The translations under genes and the position numbers were made by a program. This document shows, piece by piece, positions 12,901-22,829 of a stretch of 64,000 bases of DNA. Numbering within the stretch: position 1 is the stretch's first letter; the number at the start of each line of letters is the position of its first letter. The DNA is taken from NCBI GenBank assembly GCA_036346275.1, contig CM070723.1:6448001-6512000 (forward strand). The letters are read 5' to 3'. Source of the stretch: Otatea glauca. Taxonomy: Eukaryota > Streptophyta > Magnoliopsida > Poales > Poaceae. The notes below the pieces were generated by a model. It saw nothing but the letters and a program-made list of their open reading frames with translations. It did not search any database and had not been told where the DNA came from.

Positions 12901-13847
12901 CTTTGCATTTCTTGCCGGAGCTTACTTAGCTCAGTTTCAGCAGCAGCCGTGAGCCGCGGTTGCAGGGCGAGCGAGAGGGCGGGGGAGCACAGTACCGCAG
13001 CCACCGACACATTTGGCGTCAGCGCATGAGAGAACAACACTGGATAAACGACCTCCAGAGGGAGATGCCCCCCACCAGAGGTCGAGCCAGAAAGCGGCAG
13101 AAGTGCCATTTCCTAGGATCGACTTTGGCAGCTTTGTATCTCCTCCTCTCTTCCATGTAAAAGTAGATAACCCAACAATTAACTCATCACTAGTTTCATT
13201 CTCTTCAAAATTTATATGCTCTGTATTTTTTTTTCAATAGACTACACATTCCACAATTGGCCAGTCCTTAATCCCACACTCTTCCCTCTCCCCCTTCCTT
13301 TTCCCCCAATTCCATCTTACCATCTTACCTTCCCCATTCTTCTTTCCAATCTCTTACCGGAGAACACTAACAGAGGAGAGGAGGCCATCACAAAGTGCAA
13401 CCTAGCATCCAACGTAGCAGCTCCAACAGCACTACTATTAGCTCGAATCCAAACTTAGCTGTACTTTCGGCATGCCTTGGAAGCTCACCCAAATCACCAA
13501 AATTAGCAGCTAAGAGCACATAAATCGGCATCGTGCCTACACAACCACCAAATAGATCCGCGGTAAACAGGCAAGGGGAAAAGGTTACCGGCAAACGCAC
13601 AAGCTCCCGCAGATCGGCCGGCCCCTCCTCCACCATCTCCATCCCTTCCCCCGAAGAACGACCCACCTACAGAAAATGTCCCACCACCGCACCAAATCAG
13701 CGCCCGCGCAAACATAGCACCGAACAAGACTACACTGAGAGGAGAGGGAGAGAGGTCACAAACCCTAGCTCGTCTGCGTCCGCTGCTGGAATGGTGTGCT
13801 TCGCGGTCGCGGCCTGCCTCGCCTCGCGCCTCTTCCGACCGATCCAT
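9923..13847 (-). CDS. COR27/COR28-like cold-regulated protein
   Basis: Exons on the minus strand: 13764-13847 (tentative), 11005-11202, 10671-10902, 10050-10159, 9923-9946. They join in frame to about 215 residues. Two blocks match the Arabidopsis COR27/COR28 family: a GWTDQKHMLYLNLLEESFV segment and a later SDQNFVDE segment followed by basic KKRLK. The last exon codes only VVPSMKA and stop. In Arabidopsis these small proteins are induced by cold and light, controlled by CCA1 through evening elements, bound by COP1, and affect clock period, flowering and freezing tolerance (family knowledge). Here an exact evening element and a G-box lie just upstream of the proposed first exon, which supports that exon. 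The first exon has no homology I can confirm; its donor and phase fit. Intron 1 carries a LINE insertion. Confidence 0.72.
11975..13121 (-). mobile_element. 5'-truncated LINE (L1-type) insertion
   Basis: On the minus strand a reading frame at 13109-12702 contains a plant-LINE zf-RVT type segment (IWRNRAPSRCRTFLWLVHKGRLNANDRR). It is followed at lower coordinates by a cysteine-containing piece (LHLLVRCP), as in the C-terminus of L1 reverse transcriptases. The 3' end is an A-rich tail (CAAAAAACAAAAAG on minus) at about 11975-11990. The flanks carry a 14-bp target duplication with one mismatch: actttggcaacttt at 11962-11975 and actttggcagcttt at 13122-13135. The element is therefore a classic truncated LINE landing inside the proposed intron 1 of the COR27-like gene. 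Confidence 0.8.
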
Positions 13848-13925
13848 GAACGGCAACGGGAACGCAGAAAGAAGGGGAGAAGAGGGGTGGGGGGGCGCTT
13901 TATTATCCGCCGTGGCGTCGCTTTT

Positions 13926-13933
13926 CCACGTGG
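13926..13933. promoter_or_regulatory. G-box CCACGTGG
   Basis: A perfect palindromic G-box about 80 bp upstream of the proposed ATG (13847, minus strand) of the COR27-like gene. G-boxes bind bZIP and bHLH factors (HY5, PIFs). Functional role is inference. Confidence 0.5.
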
Positions 13934-13964
13934 CCTCGAGCCTTCCCGGTCTACACTTGGTGAT

Positions 13965-13972
13965 AAATATCT
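13965..13972. promoter_or_regulatory. Evening-element-like AAATATCT
   Basis: Eight of the nine bases of the evening element, on the plus strand, about 120 bp upstream of the proposed COR27-like start. It contains the AATATCT core recognised by CCA1/LHY/RVE MYB factors. Confidence 0.4.
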
Positions 13973-14090
13973 CGGACCTGGCGTGCGGCAAGTGGGATTC
14001 TCCCTGCACGCCGAGCTCGTGGCCTCGTGTGGCTTCATGCTTATTGTTCTCTCCTGCTTAGACGATCGTGTCAAACGGTTGGTTGTTGCG

Positions 14091-14099
14091 AGATATTTT
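14091..14099 (-). promoter_or_regulatory. Exact evening element AAAATATCT
   Basis: AGATATTTT on plus is the complement of AAAATATCT, the nine-base evening element bound by CCA1/LHY/RVE factors. It lies about 245 bp upstream of the proposed start of the COR27-like gene, a family known in Arabidopsis to be clock-controlled through this motif. Confidence 0.55.
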
Positions 14100-14514
14100 T
14101 GGACCATGATGCTACGTTTTCGTGATATCGAGAAACAGCTGCGATAAAACATAATAAACTGCGCAATTGTACAGTGTTCGAGGATGATATTTATCGACAA
14201 TAAGATTGGACGAGTAGTTCTTACATGTTCACCGGTGTTATTCCATATCTTGAGTCTTCTTTGGTTAATTCATCAGGTTTGTATCTTACCCTATCTGTTT
14301 AGAAATATAAGATGTATTTTGATTTTGCACGAGGAGTAAGATTACGGTAAAATTAAGAAAGTTACGAGAGAAAATGACTTAGATACCTCACTTAATTGTC
14401 TCGAAAGATGATAGATAATACTTTATGTGGGTGATAATGAATAATGAATATGATTGAGAAAGATAAATATGGGTACATAGGAAAGTCATATTAAATCTAC
14501 GTAAAAGACTTATA
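14100..14514. other. Distal upstream region, AT-rich
   Basis: No gene seen. The part from about 14290 has wording typical of degenerate Stowaway-type MITEs (ctgtttagaaatataagatg) but no second terminus was found. Confidence 0.3.
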
Positions 14515-14770
14515 CTCTTTCGATCACAAATAGTTGTTGTTTTGGATATCAACATGGACTTCAAAACACAACTTTGACCACTAATTTCTATTATAATATA
14601 TTTGTAAAACCCAATACAATTATAATATTATAAAAGTACTTTTCAAAACAAATCTATACGTATGATTTTCATGTATCCAATTTAAATATTTAAAAAGATA
14701 TCGATAATCAAAGTTTTGAAAGTTTAACTGTACCTATGTCCAAAACGATAACTAATTGTGATCGGAAGGA
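14515..14770. mobile_element. Stowaway-like MITE, about 256 bp
   Basis: Long imperfect terminal inverted repeats: CTCTTTCGATCACAAATAG on the left against CCTTCCGATCACAATTAG (reverse complement of the right end), both continuing into GTTTTGGA. This matches the common grass Stowaway (Tc1/mariner) terminus. A TA precedes the left end. Confidence 0.6.
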
Positions 14771-16050
14771 TCACTTTTAGGTAAGACCATTCAAACTATA
14801 AACAAGACTATTCAAACTATAAATCTTATATTCTTGAATAGGATTTATTTAAGTGGAAGAGTAAATATTTATTGTACAGTTACGTACAACAACAAAGCTA
14901 CATTTCTAAGTCATTCCATTTTTTCTACACGTGAAGTACCATCCGTCCGAGTCATCCTCATATTCAACTCTCACGCGCCAAAGAAGTGAGGGCTCACTAG
15001 TCACCATCATCCCAACTCCCAAGCAGCCAGCGCAGCAGACTGGAGCTGGGTCATGCAAGAGACAGAAGATCGGGGGAGAGAGAGCACGCGAGATATTTTC
15101 GTAGGCGCGGCGCGGGGAATGAAAAGATCTGCGTCGCGGCGGCACCGACGCCTTTTGGGCCGTGGTCCATTTGGCGCGAGGAGCCTGAGGTGCAGCCCAG
15201 GACAAAGGCTGGCATATACCATGTTGAGATATGGATGGTCCCTGATTAGTTGTCTAAATATGGTTGAAATCTATTTTTGCGTAGATAAATTTGAATCCAT
15301 CTCTTACTGTCTTCTACTATATATTTGGTAACCCCTGTCCCTCGGCCCACAGGTCTGACACAAGGTTAGAATCTAAGTTCTTCCAGAGTGGCCATTGAGA
15401 GGTCAAAGATATATCTTCCGTCAGCAGAAAAAGAATAAGTATTCATTTAATCTTGATCCTTGTGGAGCGAAAAAGACATACAAGAGAATCGATCCAATAA
15501 AGAGAGAACAGAATTTCGCTTCTCTACATTGTGCATGTTCTCTGTTTGTACTTGTTGTTCTTTGGTGTATCATGATTGATGGATGACGGACAACCTTGTT
15601 TTACAACATATGTATCATTTTCTTCAAATCAATGCTATCAAGGCAGAACAAATACATTCCAATCAAAGAAGAAAAGAAATCAGAGCAAATGCATGGAGAT
15701 CTGGGAAGAAGTCATGAGGTCCAAACATGGATACATGATGACATAGAAAGATTACTGAGCAGAATTAAATTACTTAGGGATGCTTGGATTAGGGGTATTT
15801 CATTGCAATGTTTTAAAATCTAGTTTAAATTTAAACTAAATCTCAAAACCTCTCAAAGAATTACCACTTATCCAAACAGAATCTTAGCGGCAAAAACAAC
15901 CACTTGTGACATCCCAACGTTTCTAGATGATGGTGTCATCCCGAAATACTATACCCCCAGCGAGAAGCTTTCGGTTGTTAGATGGTTTATTCGTAACCAT
16001 GCAGCGGAGCACGACTATGGCACATGCAGCTAGCACAAGATCAGGTGCTG
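14771..16050. other. Intergenic region, no gene recognised
   Basis: A GC-rich patch at about 14930-15215 has overlapping short frames on both strands, none recognisable; the rest is AT-rich. The right part lies just beyond the stop codon of the minus-strand FYVE/ankyrin gene and likely contains its 3' UTR. Confidence 0.3.
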
Positions 16051-19000
16051 TCACTCGGGTCGTTGAGATGCTGCGAGCTCTTCCATCTTCTGGCGCATTT
16101 TGTATTGCAGCATGGCTGGAGCACAATCCAAAGGAGTTTCACCTGCTCAACAAATTCATGGATGTTAGCAATTCTCCATCATTGGCATAAATATATGTAG
16201 ATAATTTGAGATGAGCATTGATCAACAAACTACTCCATTTTGAACAAAACAGTCTAGAACAGTCCTCCTGCATGTTGATTGTTGCTGCATAACTTTTAGT
16301 TTATCTGCTTCTAGAAGCGTAAAGTCGTCAGTAAACATTGAGTATGTTACCAACCAAGCTCTTTCCATCAGTATGAAAAGCAGAAAAGGTTGTCTGGGAA
16401 AATCCCAGAGACAGATTGGCTTTTCTTCTAGAGCACAGCCTAAAGAGGAGCGAATATATCCATAGTAGCTCTTGCGATTCAAGCAACTTTGTCAATTCAA
16501 CGCTGTCATCAGAAATTGAGAGTGGAATGGTTGATTGAGAGCGAACATGTTCAAACGAACTTCTTTGATTAATGGCTGCAGATTAATCAGCTTCCAGAAC
16601 ACATAGATGTATGGTATTTTAGCAATAAATGTCATCCAATCTATGACATAAATGTGCTCAAACGGTAAAAGGAAGCAACCTTGTCCATTTTTGCTTTCAA
16701 TATTTGCTCCACTATCAATGAGAATAAGAGCAATCTCAGTCTGGTTAAACATAGCAGCCTGCAATTATCAGTAGAGGCAAATACATTAGATGGAGATTTG
16801 CTTATTTGCGTTTCAGATGTATATTTCAAAAACACCAAGACCTTTGCAGCACAATAAAGGATATGCACCACTAAGTTATTTACAAATGAACAGTTTAGGT
16901 GTTCATACTGCATCTGGTACACAAGGAAGCAACTAATCCGCAGAAGACAGACTGATTTGGATAAGTTTTTCTTTGGATATTTCACAGATAGATCAGCTGA
17001 TATGCTATTTTCAGTGTTCCGCATATGTTTGTATGTTATCCTGATTCCTGATGCATGGGTGTGCTGTGATCTTACTCTGCAAATTTTATTACACTTGTAT
17101 GATCAGATCAGACACACACATATATAACCCAACATTTAGGGGACATGAACCCACGTCCCCTGACGCTAACTTGTCACAGCAAATATGCGACACGGCTAAG
17201 TATGACAGTAAAACCTAACGATCTGCACAATAAATTAATTAGTGCAATAAAAGCAGCTTCACTTACCATAAAATGAAATGCCCTTGGCAGTAAACAATAA
17301 AGGTGAGTCAAGTAAATTCATCAGTCCAGTATAAGCTCATTCATCTGGCCATAAAGTGTAATGGATATGGTCCTAATTGTTGTTATAATTTTACTAGCGC
17401 CGCCACATTGGCAGCATGCGACACGTCTAGGTGTACCAGTAAAGCTTGTTCGTGTTCCATCCAAGCATAGGCGTAGGAACTGGTTCGTATGGCAGCAACT
17501 TGGTATGTATCCGAAGGTAATTATGGAATCTTGTTTAATTCCAAAAACACATGGGCAGCATGTGCCACTGATACGTGTGGCACTAAACTCAAATGTACCG
17601 CTTAGTAAATTCTTGGCAAGTCCAGTCTACCCATTTTATACGACCATGGTTAGTAGTAACAGTAATGATAAAATGGCTCCAGTAAAATCTATCAAATCGT
17701 CCAGTATATTCGTTAGCACTTTAGTAGTTTCATAGATGTAAAATTGTAATTACTTAGACGTAATTGTTGTATCCTCTTTTACTGTCACAATTGCACAACG
17801 GTTAAATCTCTTTCAAAATTTTTAGAAACCACAGGGGGGGAGTTACCATATTTATAGGGATGGGCCGCATCATTCACGGGGCAATTGAGCAGGGTTGCTT
17901 GGGAACACACACAGGTGGTTTGTGGTTGGGTCATGAAGTTTCATTTTTTGCCGGAATTTGGAATGTATCTCGACATGAGGGACGACGGAGGTTCCGTGGC
18001 GGCAAAATTGCACGACAAGGGTGACGGTGATCGATTACCCCCAATCGTTGAGCTCCCACAGCCACATGGTGTATGGCCTCGAGCCATTTTTACTGTCATT
18101 TCCACTCCCGTCCACCATGCATCTTGGTGGTATGGGGACACAGGGTGGTGATGTGGATCAAGACATACAAATTACAGTTGTTTTGTTTGGGAAGAGTGGG
18201 GTGCCTTGAATTGCACGCAGGTGGGTCATGGTTGAGCACTTGTGGGGTCCCCAATACATTCAAAAGTGGATTTGGTCGTAAATGTGGTTACAATTTTTAC
18301 TAGCGCCAGCACAAGGCTAGGTGTGACAGTAAAAGTGTGTTCGTTTGGCCGTAAATTCGTATGTAATAGAACGTAAATGTGAATTCTTTGTTTTACTTCC
18401 AAAATCACATGGCCAACATGTGTGGCAGTAAAATATAACATCACATCCATGGTTATCAAGGCGACTAGGCGAGGCGCCAGCCGAGCACCTGGATGCCTAG
18501 GCGAGCGCCTAGGTGAGTATTAGGCGACCAAAACAGGTTTAGCCAATCAGATTAACCCATGTTGATCTGCTATCTTTCTTCTCTTTGGGCCTAGGCCTAT
18601 TCTTTTCTTTCCTCCTCGGCCCAAGCTTTCCTGGTCCGACCCATTCCCGGGCGTCGGCCTCCCCCCTCAAACCCTAACCCTCCTCTCTCCATTCACAGTC
18701 TCTCTCTCTCTCTTCATCCCAACCGCCGCCCTCTCTCCTCCCGTTCTCTCTCTTGCCTCCCTTCCCCACTCCATGCCGCCACCGACTCCTCTCCCCTCTC
18801 TGTCGCTGGCACCCTCTCCAGCCCCCTCCCCTTCTCCTTTTCCGCTAGCTATAGCTCACTCTCCCCCCTCTCTTGGGTGGCTGCTGCAGTGGCGGCGGCT
18901 GTGACGGCGGCGGCGACGCAGAAGTGGCGGCTGGCGCAAAGGAGCTAACAGTGGAGGCAACGAACAAGGACGCTGAGGAGGCGGTGGAGGATCGGGTTTC

Positions 19001-22000
19001 AGATCTTTTCGATCTACAGCCGCCGGCGGTGGAGGCGACATAGGTGCTGGCGGCGTTGCGGCGGAGCTCTGCGGAAGAGGCTGCTGCTCTTGCTTGTGCA
19101 GAGCTCTGCGGTGGAGGGCACGGAGGAGGCAATGGAGGATTAGGCGTTGGATCCTACTGATCTGCAGCCACCGGTGATGGTGGTGCCGCGGTGGAGCTCC
19201 TTTCTCCCTCTCCACGTGCTAGGTATGGCAGCAAAGAGCAAACCCATCCCGAGTCCCCCACTCCCCACCGGCCCATCCCCTTTTCCCCTTCTCCTAGCGC
19301 CAAGTCGCGCCACCCGAGCTCGCCTGGCGACGCCTGGAATGTCCAGGCGTCCGCCTTTCCCCGGCCAGGCCAGGCCAAGCGAGCGGCCATGGTGGCCTTT
19401 CTCCAGCGCTTGGACGCCTAGGCGACGACTTGATAACAATGATCGCATCCAGCAAATTACTAGTCAGTTTGGTACATGCATTTTCACCTGGCCATAAGGT
19501 GGAACGTAATGTCCTTACATTTGGGAAGCGATCTGGACGTAAATAGGTATGACAGTAAAAGCGGGTTTATCTAGCTGTAAATAGGAATGTATACGGACGT
19601 AAAGTGATGGTAAAATAGTGTTTGTCTGACCGTAAATTCGTATGTACCATGACGTAAATGTGAATTCATTGTTTTACTTTCGAAGCCACATGACCAGAAT
19701 TTTTAGTAGTAAAATATAACATCGCATCTAGTAAATTACTAGCCAGTCCGATACATGAATCATCTCACCGTAAGGTGGAACAGAATGTCCATACATTTGG
19801 AAAGTGATCTGGACGTAAATGGGTATGGCAGTAAAAGGGGGTTCATCCAGTCGTAAATAGGAATGTATATGGACATAAATGTGGTTTCATCTGCCGACAC
19901 CCGACACGGCTAGGTGTGACAGTAAAAGTGTGTTCATCTGACCGTAAATTCGTACGTAAAAGGAAATGAGAATTCTTTGTTTTACTTCTAAAACCATATG
20001 TTCAAGATGTAAACATCCATTTTCATTTGGCTGTAAAGTGTGTTAAGAGTTTTACTAGCATTGCCACACTACAAGCTCGCGACAAGTCCAGATGCGACAA
20101 TAAAAGTGATTTCATATGGACGTATTTTATTTTTCTATTGTACTGCGGCATTCACACAGGAGAAAACGGAGGTGTGATGGCGGCGAAACCGCATGCAACA
20201 AACGACGGCGATCAATTTACTATTGATCGGTGTGCTAACGCGCCATTTTACCGTCAAATTTACCGATCGATGCACACTCCCCGTGATTTTACTGTCGAAT
20301 CCCCGTGGTTCTGTCGAAGATGGGGGACATGGTGCCAGTGATGTGTAAGATAGGGGTAGGGGGTAGTCGAAGATAGGGAGTGGGTGGATTTACTAGCGAT
20401 TGTGAGGGGTTAGGTAGGGGTATGTGGGTTGTCGTTGGGCTCACGTGGCGTGGTCAGGGGGTTACGGCAGACACGTAGAATAAGCTGTTTTACACTCAAG
20501 CTTTTCCGTAGAATAAGCTGTTCCTATATACATCATTTAAGTAGTATATTAAAAGTGAGAGTACATACTCCGATGAGTATGGAACCATTTTGCTACACGC
20601 ACGCACGCACAAATGTGTGTGCGCGCGCGCGTGTGTGCAAACAGTTACGCAAATGGTACAACGATGCCTGAATATATGTGCAACCACAAGGGAGATATTA
20701 AAAGAGTACATACCAGATGTAGCAAAGTAAACCCTTGCTTGTCGTAGTAGTTAGAATCCACTCCCTGGACAATGACGAACGTCAGGATCAAATTGACAAA
20801 AGGAGATAATAAAGAGGATTTGTATACCTGGCTAAGAAGTTTTTTAACACCTTTAACATCACCACTTTTAATTGCTTCTCTCAGTCCCTAAAAGGAATAA
20901 AGACTGAGTAAAATAAATTCCAGGCCAGAAATACCACATGTGCCTTATTGGTTGAATAATGAAGTAGAAAAGGAGATCTATTGAGCTGTTTTTAAAACAA
21001 GCTTACCTCCCCGCTAACATCATAGTCATTTAGACCCTTATCGTTGCTATCGTTGGTCATCAGGCCGAGATTTAAGAATGGGCTGCAACAAAAACAACAA
21101 CAATGAGGCACACTAAGAGACCATATGGTCAGTTCAAACATCCATGCCTAATGCTGATATGTTAATCTCCCTAGTACAAATGTGCAAAAGGCGCGGTAGT
21201 AAGATAATGAACAAAATATGCTTTTAGGTCATGCCGAACAAAGTTGAGCACATAATGTGAAAGTATACTACGAAGACTAGTAAAGATATATGACAAAGAA
21301 GTTAACCATTCCTCTTAACGAACCTTGAGTTGCTGCTGGAACTAGTTGAAGCCTTCTTGGCGCTTGATTTGGCTGACAGTTGGTTGCTAGTAGATTTTTT
21401 TGGCCTTGGGTTTGATTGTGCAGTTGAGGAAGCGGCGCTGACATTCTGCTACATAGGATCATTAGTAAGATACACACCTAAACCAAATGTTGATAAAATG
21501 GATTATCATCTACCTTTACAGGTTCGGGTTCTGGCTTTGGTGCCTCACATATGCACAAAGGCATTCCGCATTTGCACTCAACTGCTGCTGCATTTTGAAC
21601 TGCCGAATTTCTCATAGGCGACGAAGCATCATCTTTACCCAAATTCAGCCCTGAAAAGGAGTGAGATGTGCCAAAAACGCTCCCAGGCGAATTCGCATTA
21701 CCGACACCCCCATGACTGCAACATCATACAGGACAATGGTAATTATGTACCCAAGCAAAGCTGCTTATTTCTAAACCAAACATAAGTTAGTACACAATTA
21801 GATTATAAAAATCGGGCAAACCGTAAGAGGGTTGGCTACCTGGAGGATTTGTTGAAGCAATCGTAGCAGACTCTGACGTCCGTGTATATCCCGTACTGCG
21901 GCAGAGCCTGGAACCAGTCGAAGCAAAGAGTTCAAGTTCGCAATCCCAACTCCCAAGGCACTTCCACATCTAGAGCAAACATAATTCCGACACAAACGTT

Positions 22001-22356
22001 CTTAGTTTTTGGGTTCTTACCATGTGGTACGAAGAGTGCTCGTGGCAGAGCGTCCTCCCGCAGCTACGGCAGTGATGCTGCCAAAGCATAAATTCGTCAG
22101 GGCTTCCTTTTTTGAAAGAAAATTCGTCAGAACTCAGGAACATGGTATTCCCATTACTACTAGCCGATCTATGATCCGATTCACAGTAGTAGGCAAACGA
22201 AGAATTTTAAACCAAGAAGATTCGATTAGGGGAACAACAACCAATTCAGAGAGAGACAGAGAGAGGGGGGATTCGTACGCGACGGCGGAAGGTGCTGAAG
22301 GTGCAGCGGCAGACGTCGCAGTGGGCGGACTCCTGGAACGGCGGCGGCGTCTCCAT
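16051..22356 (-). CDS. FYVE zinc-finger and ankyrin-repeat protein
   Basis: Ten exons on the minus strand join in frame to 295 residues: 22279-22356, 22021-22077, 21840-21907, 21514-21715, 21324-21448, 21007-21082, 20828-20887, 20714-20764, 16680-16758, 16051-16142. Residues about 12-65 form a FYVE-type finger with the zinc-binding pairs CDVC, HHCRSCG and VCYDC, the basic RRRHHCR patch and RVC; the N-terminal WxxD of classical FYVE domains is absent. A serine-rich linker with a small cysteine cluster (CKCGMPLCIC) follows. About residues 195-270 form two ankyrin repeats (GLREAIKSGDVKGVKKLL, then GFTLLHLAAMFNQTEIAL). FYVE domains usually bind PI3P on endosomes, so an endosomal sorting role is likely but not shown. 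Intron 8 is about 3.95 kb and full of repeats. A hAT MITE lies 140 bp upstream of the ATG. Confidence 0.88.
17150..20420. repeat. Diverged tandem/dispersed repeat array in the large FYVE-gene intron
   Basis: A word of the type GACAGTAAAA(G) recurs many times, with copies near 17212, 18327, 18425, 19551, 19830, 19918 and 20096, and inverted copies (TTTTACTGTC) near 17778, 18087 and 20288. The longer word CCGTAAATTCGTATGTA recurs near 18355, 19630 and 19940. Units of roughly 280-300 bp can be aligned at about 19460-19738 and 19739-20010. Dense short repeats in both orientations resemble the subterminal arrays of large DNA transposons, but I found no defining termini. One unit is split by the element at 18449-19441. 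Confidence 0.6.
18449..19441. mobile_element. Nested TIR element (hAT or Mutator type) with GC-rich cargo
   Basis: Inverted ends: ATGGTTATCAAGGCG on the left and CATTGTTATCAAGTCG (reverse complement of the right end), followed on both sides by repeated GCCTAGGCG-type words. The insertion splits a repeat unit whose uninterrupted copy at about 19715-19725 reads atcgcatc; flanks are atcacatc(c) and atcgcatc(c), so the duplication is 8 bp (hAT) or 9 bp (Mutator). The interior (about 18570-19400) is GC-rich, with CT runs like a plant 5' UTR and proline-rich open frames, suggestive of captured gene sequence. Confidence 0.65.
20595..20640. repeat. Alternating purine-pyrimidine tract
   Basis: CACGCACGCACGCAC, a short AAAT break, then GTGTGTGCGCGCGCGCGTGTGTG. 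It is nearly all alternating purine-pyrimidine and partly self-complementary. It lies in the large intron, about 75 bp below exon 8 of the FYVE gene. Confidence 0.7.
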
Positions 22357-22495
22357 GGCCTCCGGCCTGCGCGGCGGCCGCGAACCTGATCCGGAACTGC
22401 TCGGCGGGACCGGATGCACCGATCTATCCGTCGGTCTCTCGACGATTCGCTTCGCCGATCTGAGCTCTGAGGCGAAGGCGACGGAGGGAGGTGGT

Positions 22496-22821
22496 CAGGT
22501 TCACGAAACCGCGGTAAACCGCTCGATTTTCATGGTATCGCTCCGATTCGATAACAAAATCGAATAGTTTATCGTTGAAATTTTTTTAAAAAATTATGTG
22601 TTAAAAACCGTTGAAAAACAGCGATTTTCGTTAAAAACCGTTCAAAAACCGTTTTGTAAGAACATCTAATTGGTCGGTCGGTTTTTCGCGAAAACCGTGA
22701 TCAGAATTCAAATTTTTATTTGCAAACCGTTCAATTTTTCACGGTTTTCAAACGATTTCTTGCGAAAACTATTACCGTCGGGCTAATGGTTTTCGGCTTC
22801 GAAACGAAATTGTGAACGCTG
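22496..22821. mobile_element. hAT-like MITE, 326 bp
   Basis: Ends CAGGTTCACGAAACC and, reverse-complemented, CAGCGTTCACAATTTC. Flanking octamers gaggtggt (22488-22495) and aaggtgat (22822-22829) match at 6 of 8. The interior is rich in the words AAACCG and CGGTTTT in both orientations. It is related to the 320-bp element at 46107-46426. It lies 140 bp upstream of the FYVE gene start codon. Confidence 0.6.
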
Positions 22822-22829
22822 AAGGTGAT

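Noticed and set aside
13503..14147. Long frames on both strands around the COR27-like first exon
   Set aside because: A GC-rich first-exon and leader region gives open frames on both strands; only the short segment 13764-13847 has a usable donor and phase.
15927..16190. Plus-strand 87-residue frame
   Set aside because: It overlaps the last exon of the FYVE/ankyrin gene in antisense and is a shadow of it.
17150..20420. CRISPR-like array
   Set aside because: Repeats are diverged, occur in both orientations and have no uniform spacers; the window is plant nuclear DNA, where CRISPR arrays are not expected.
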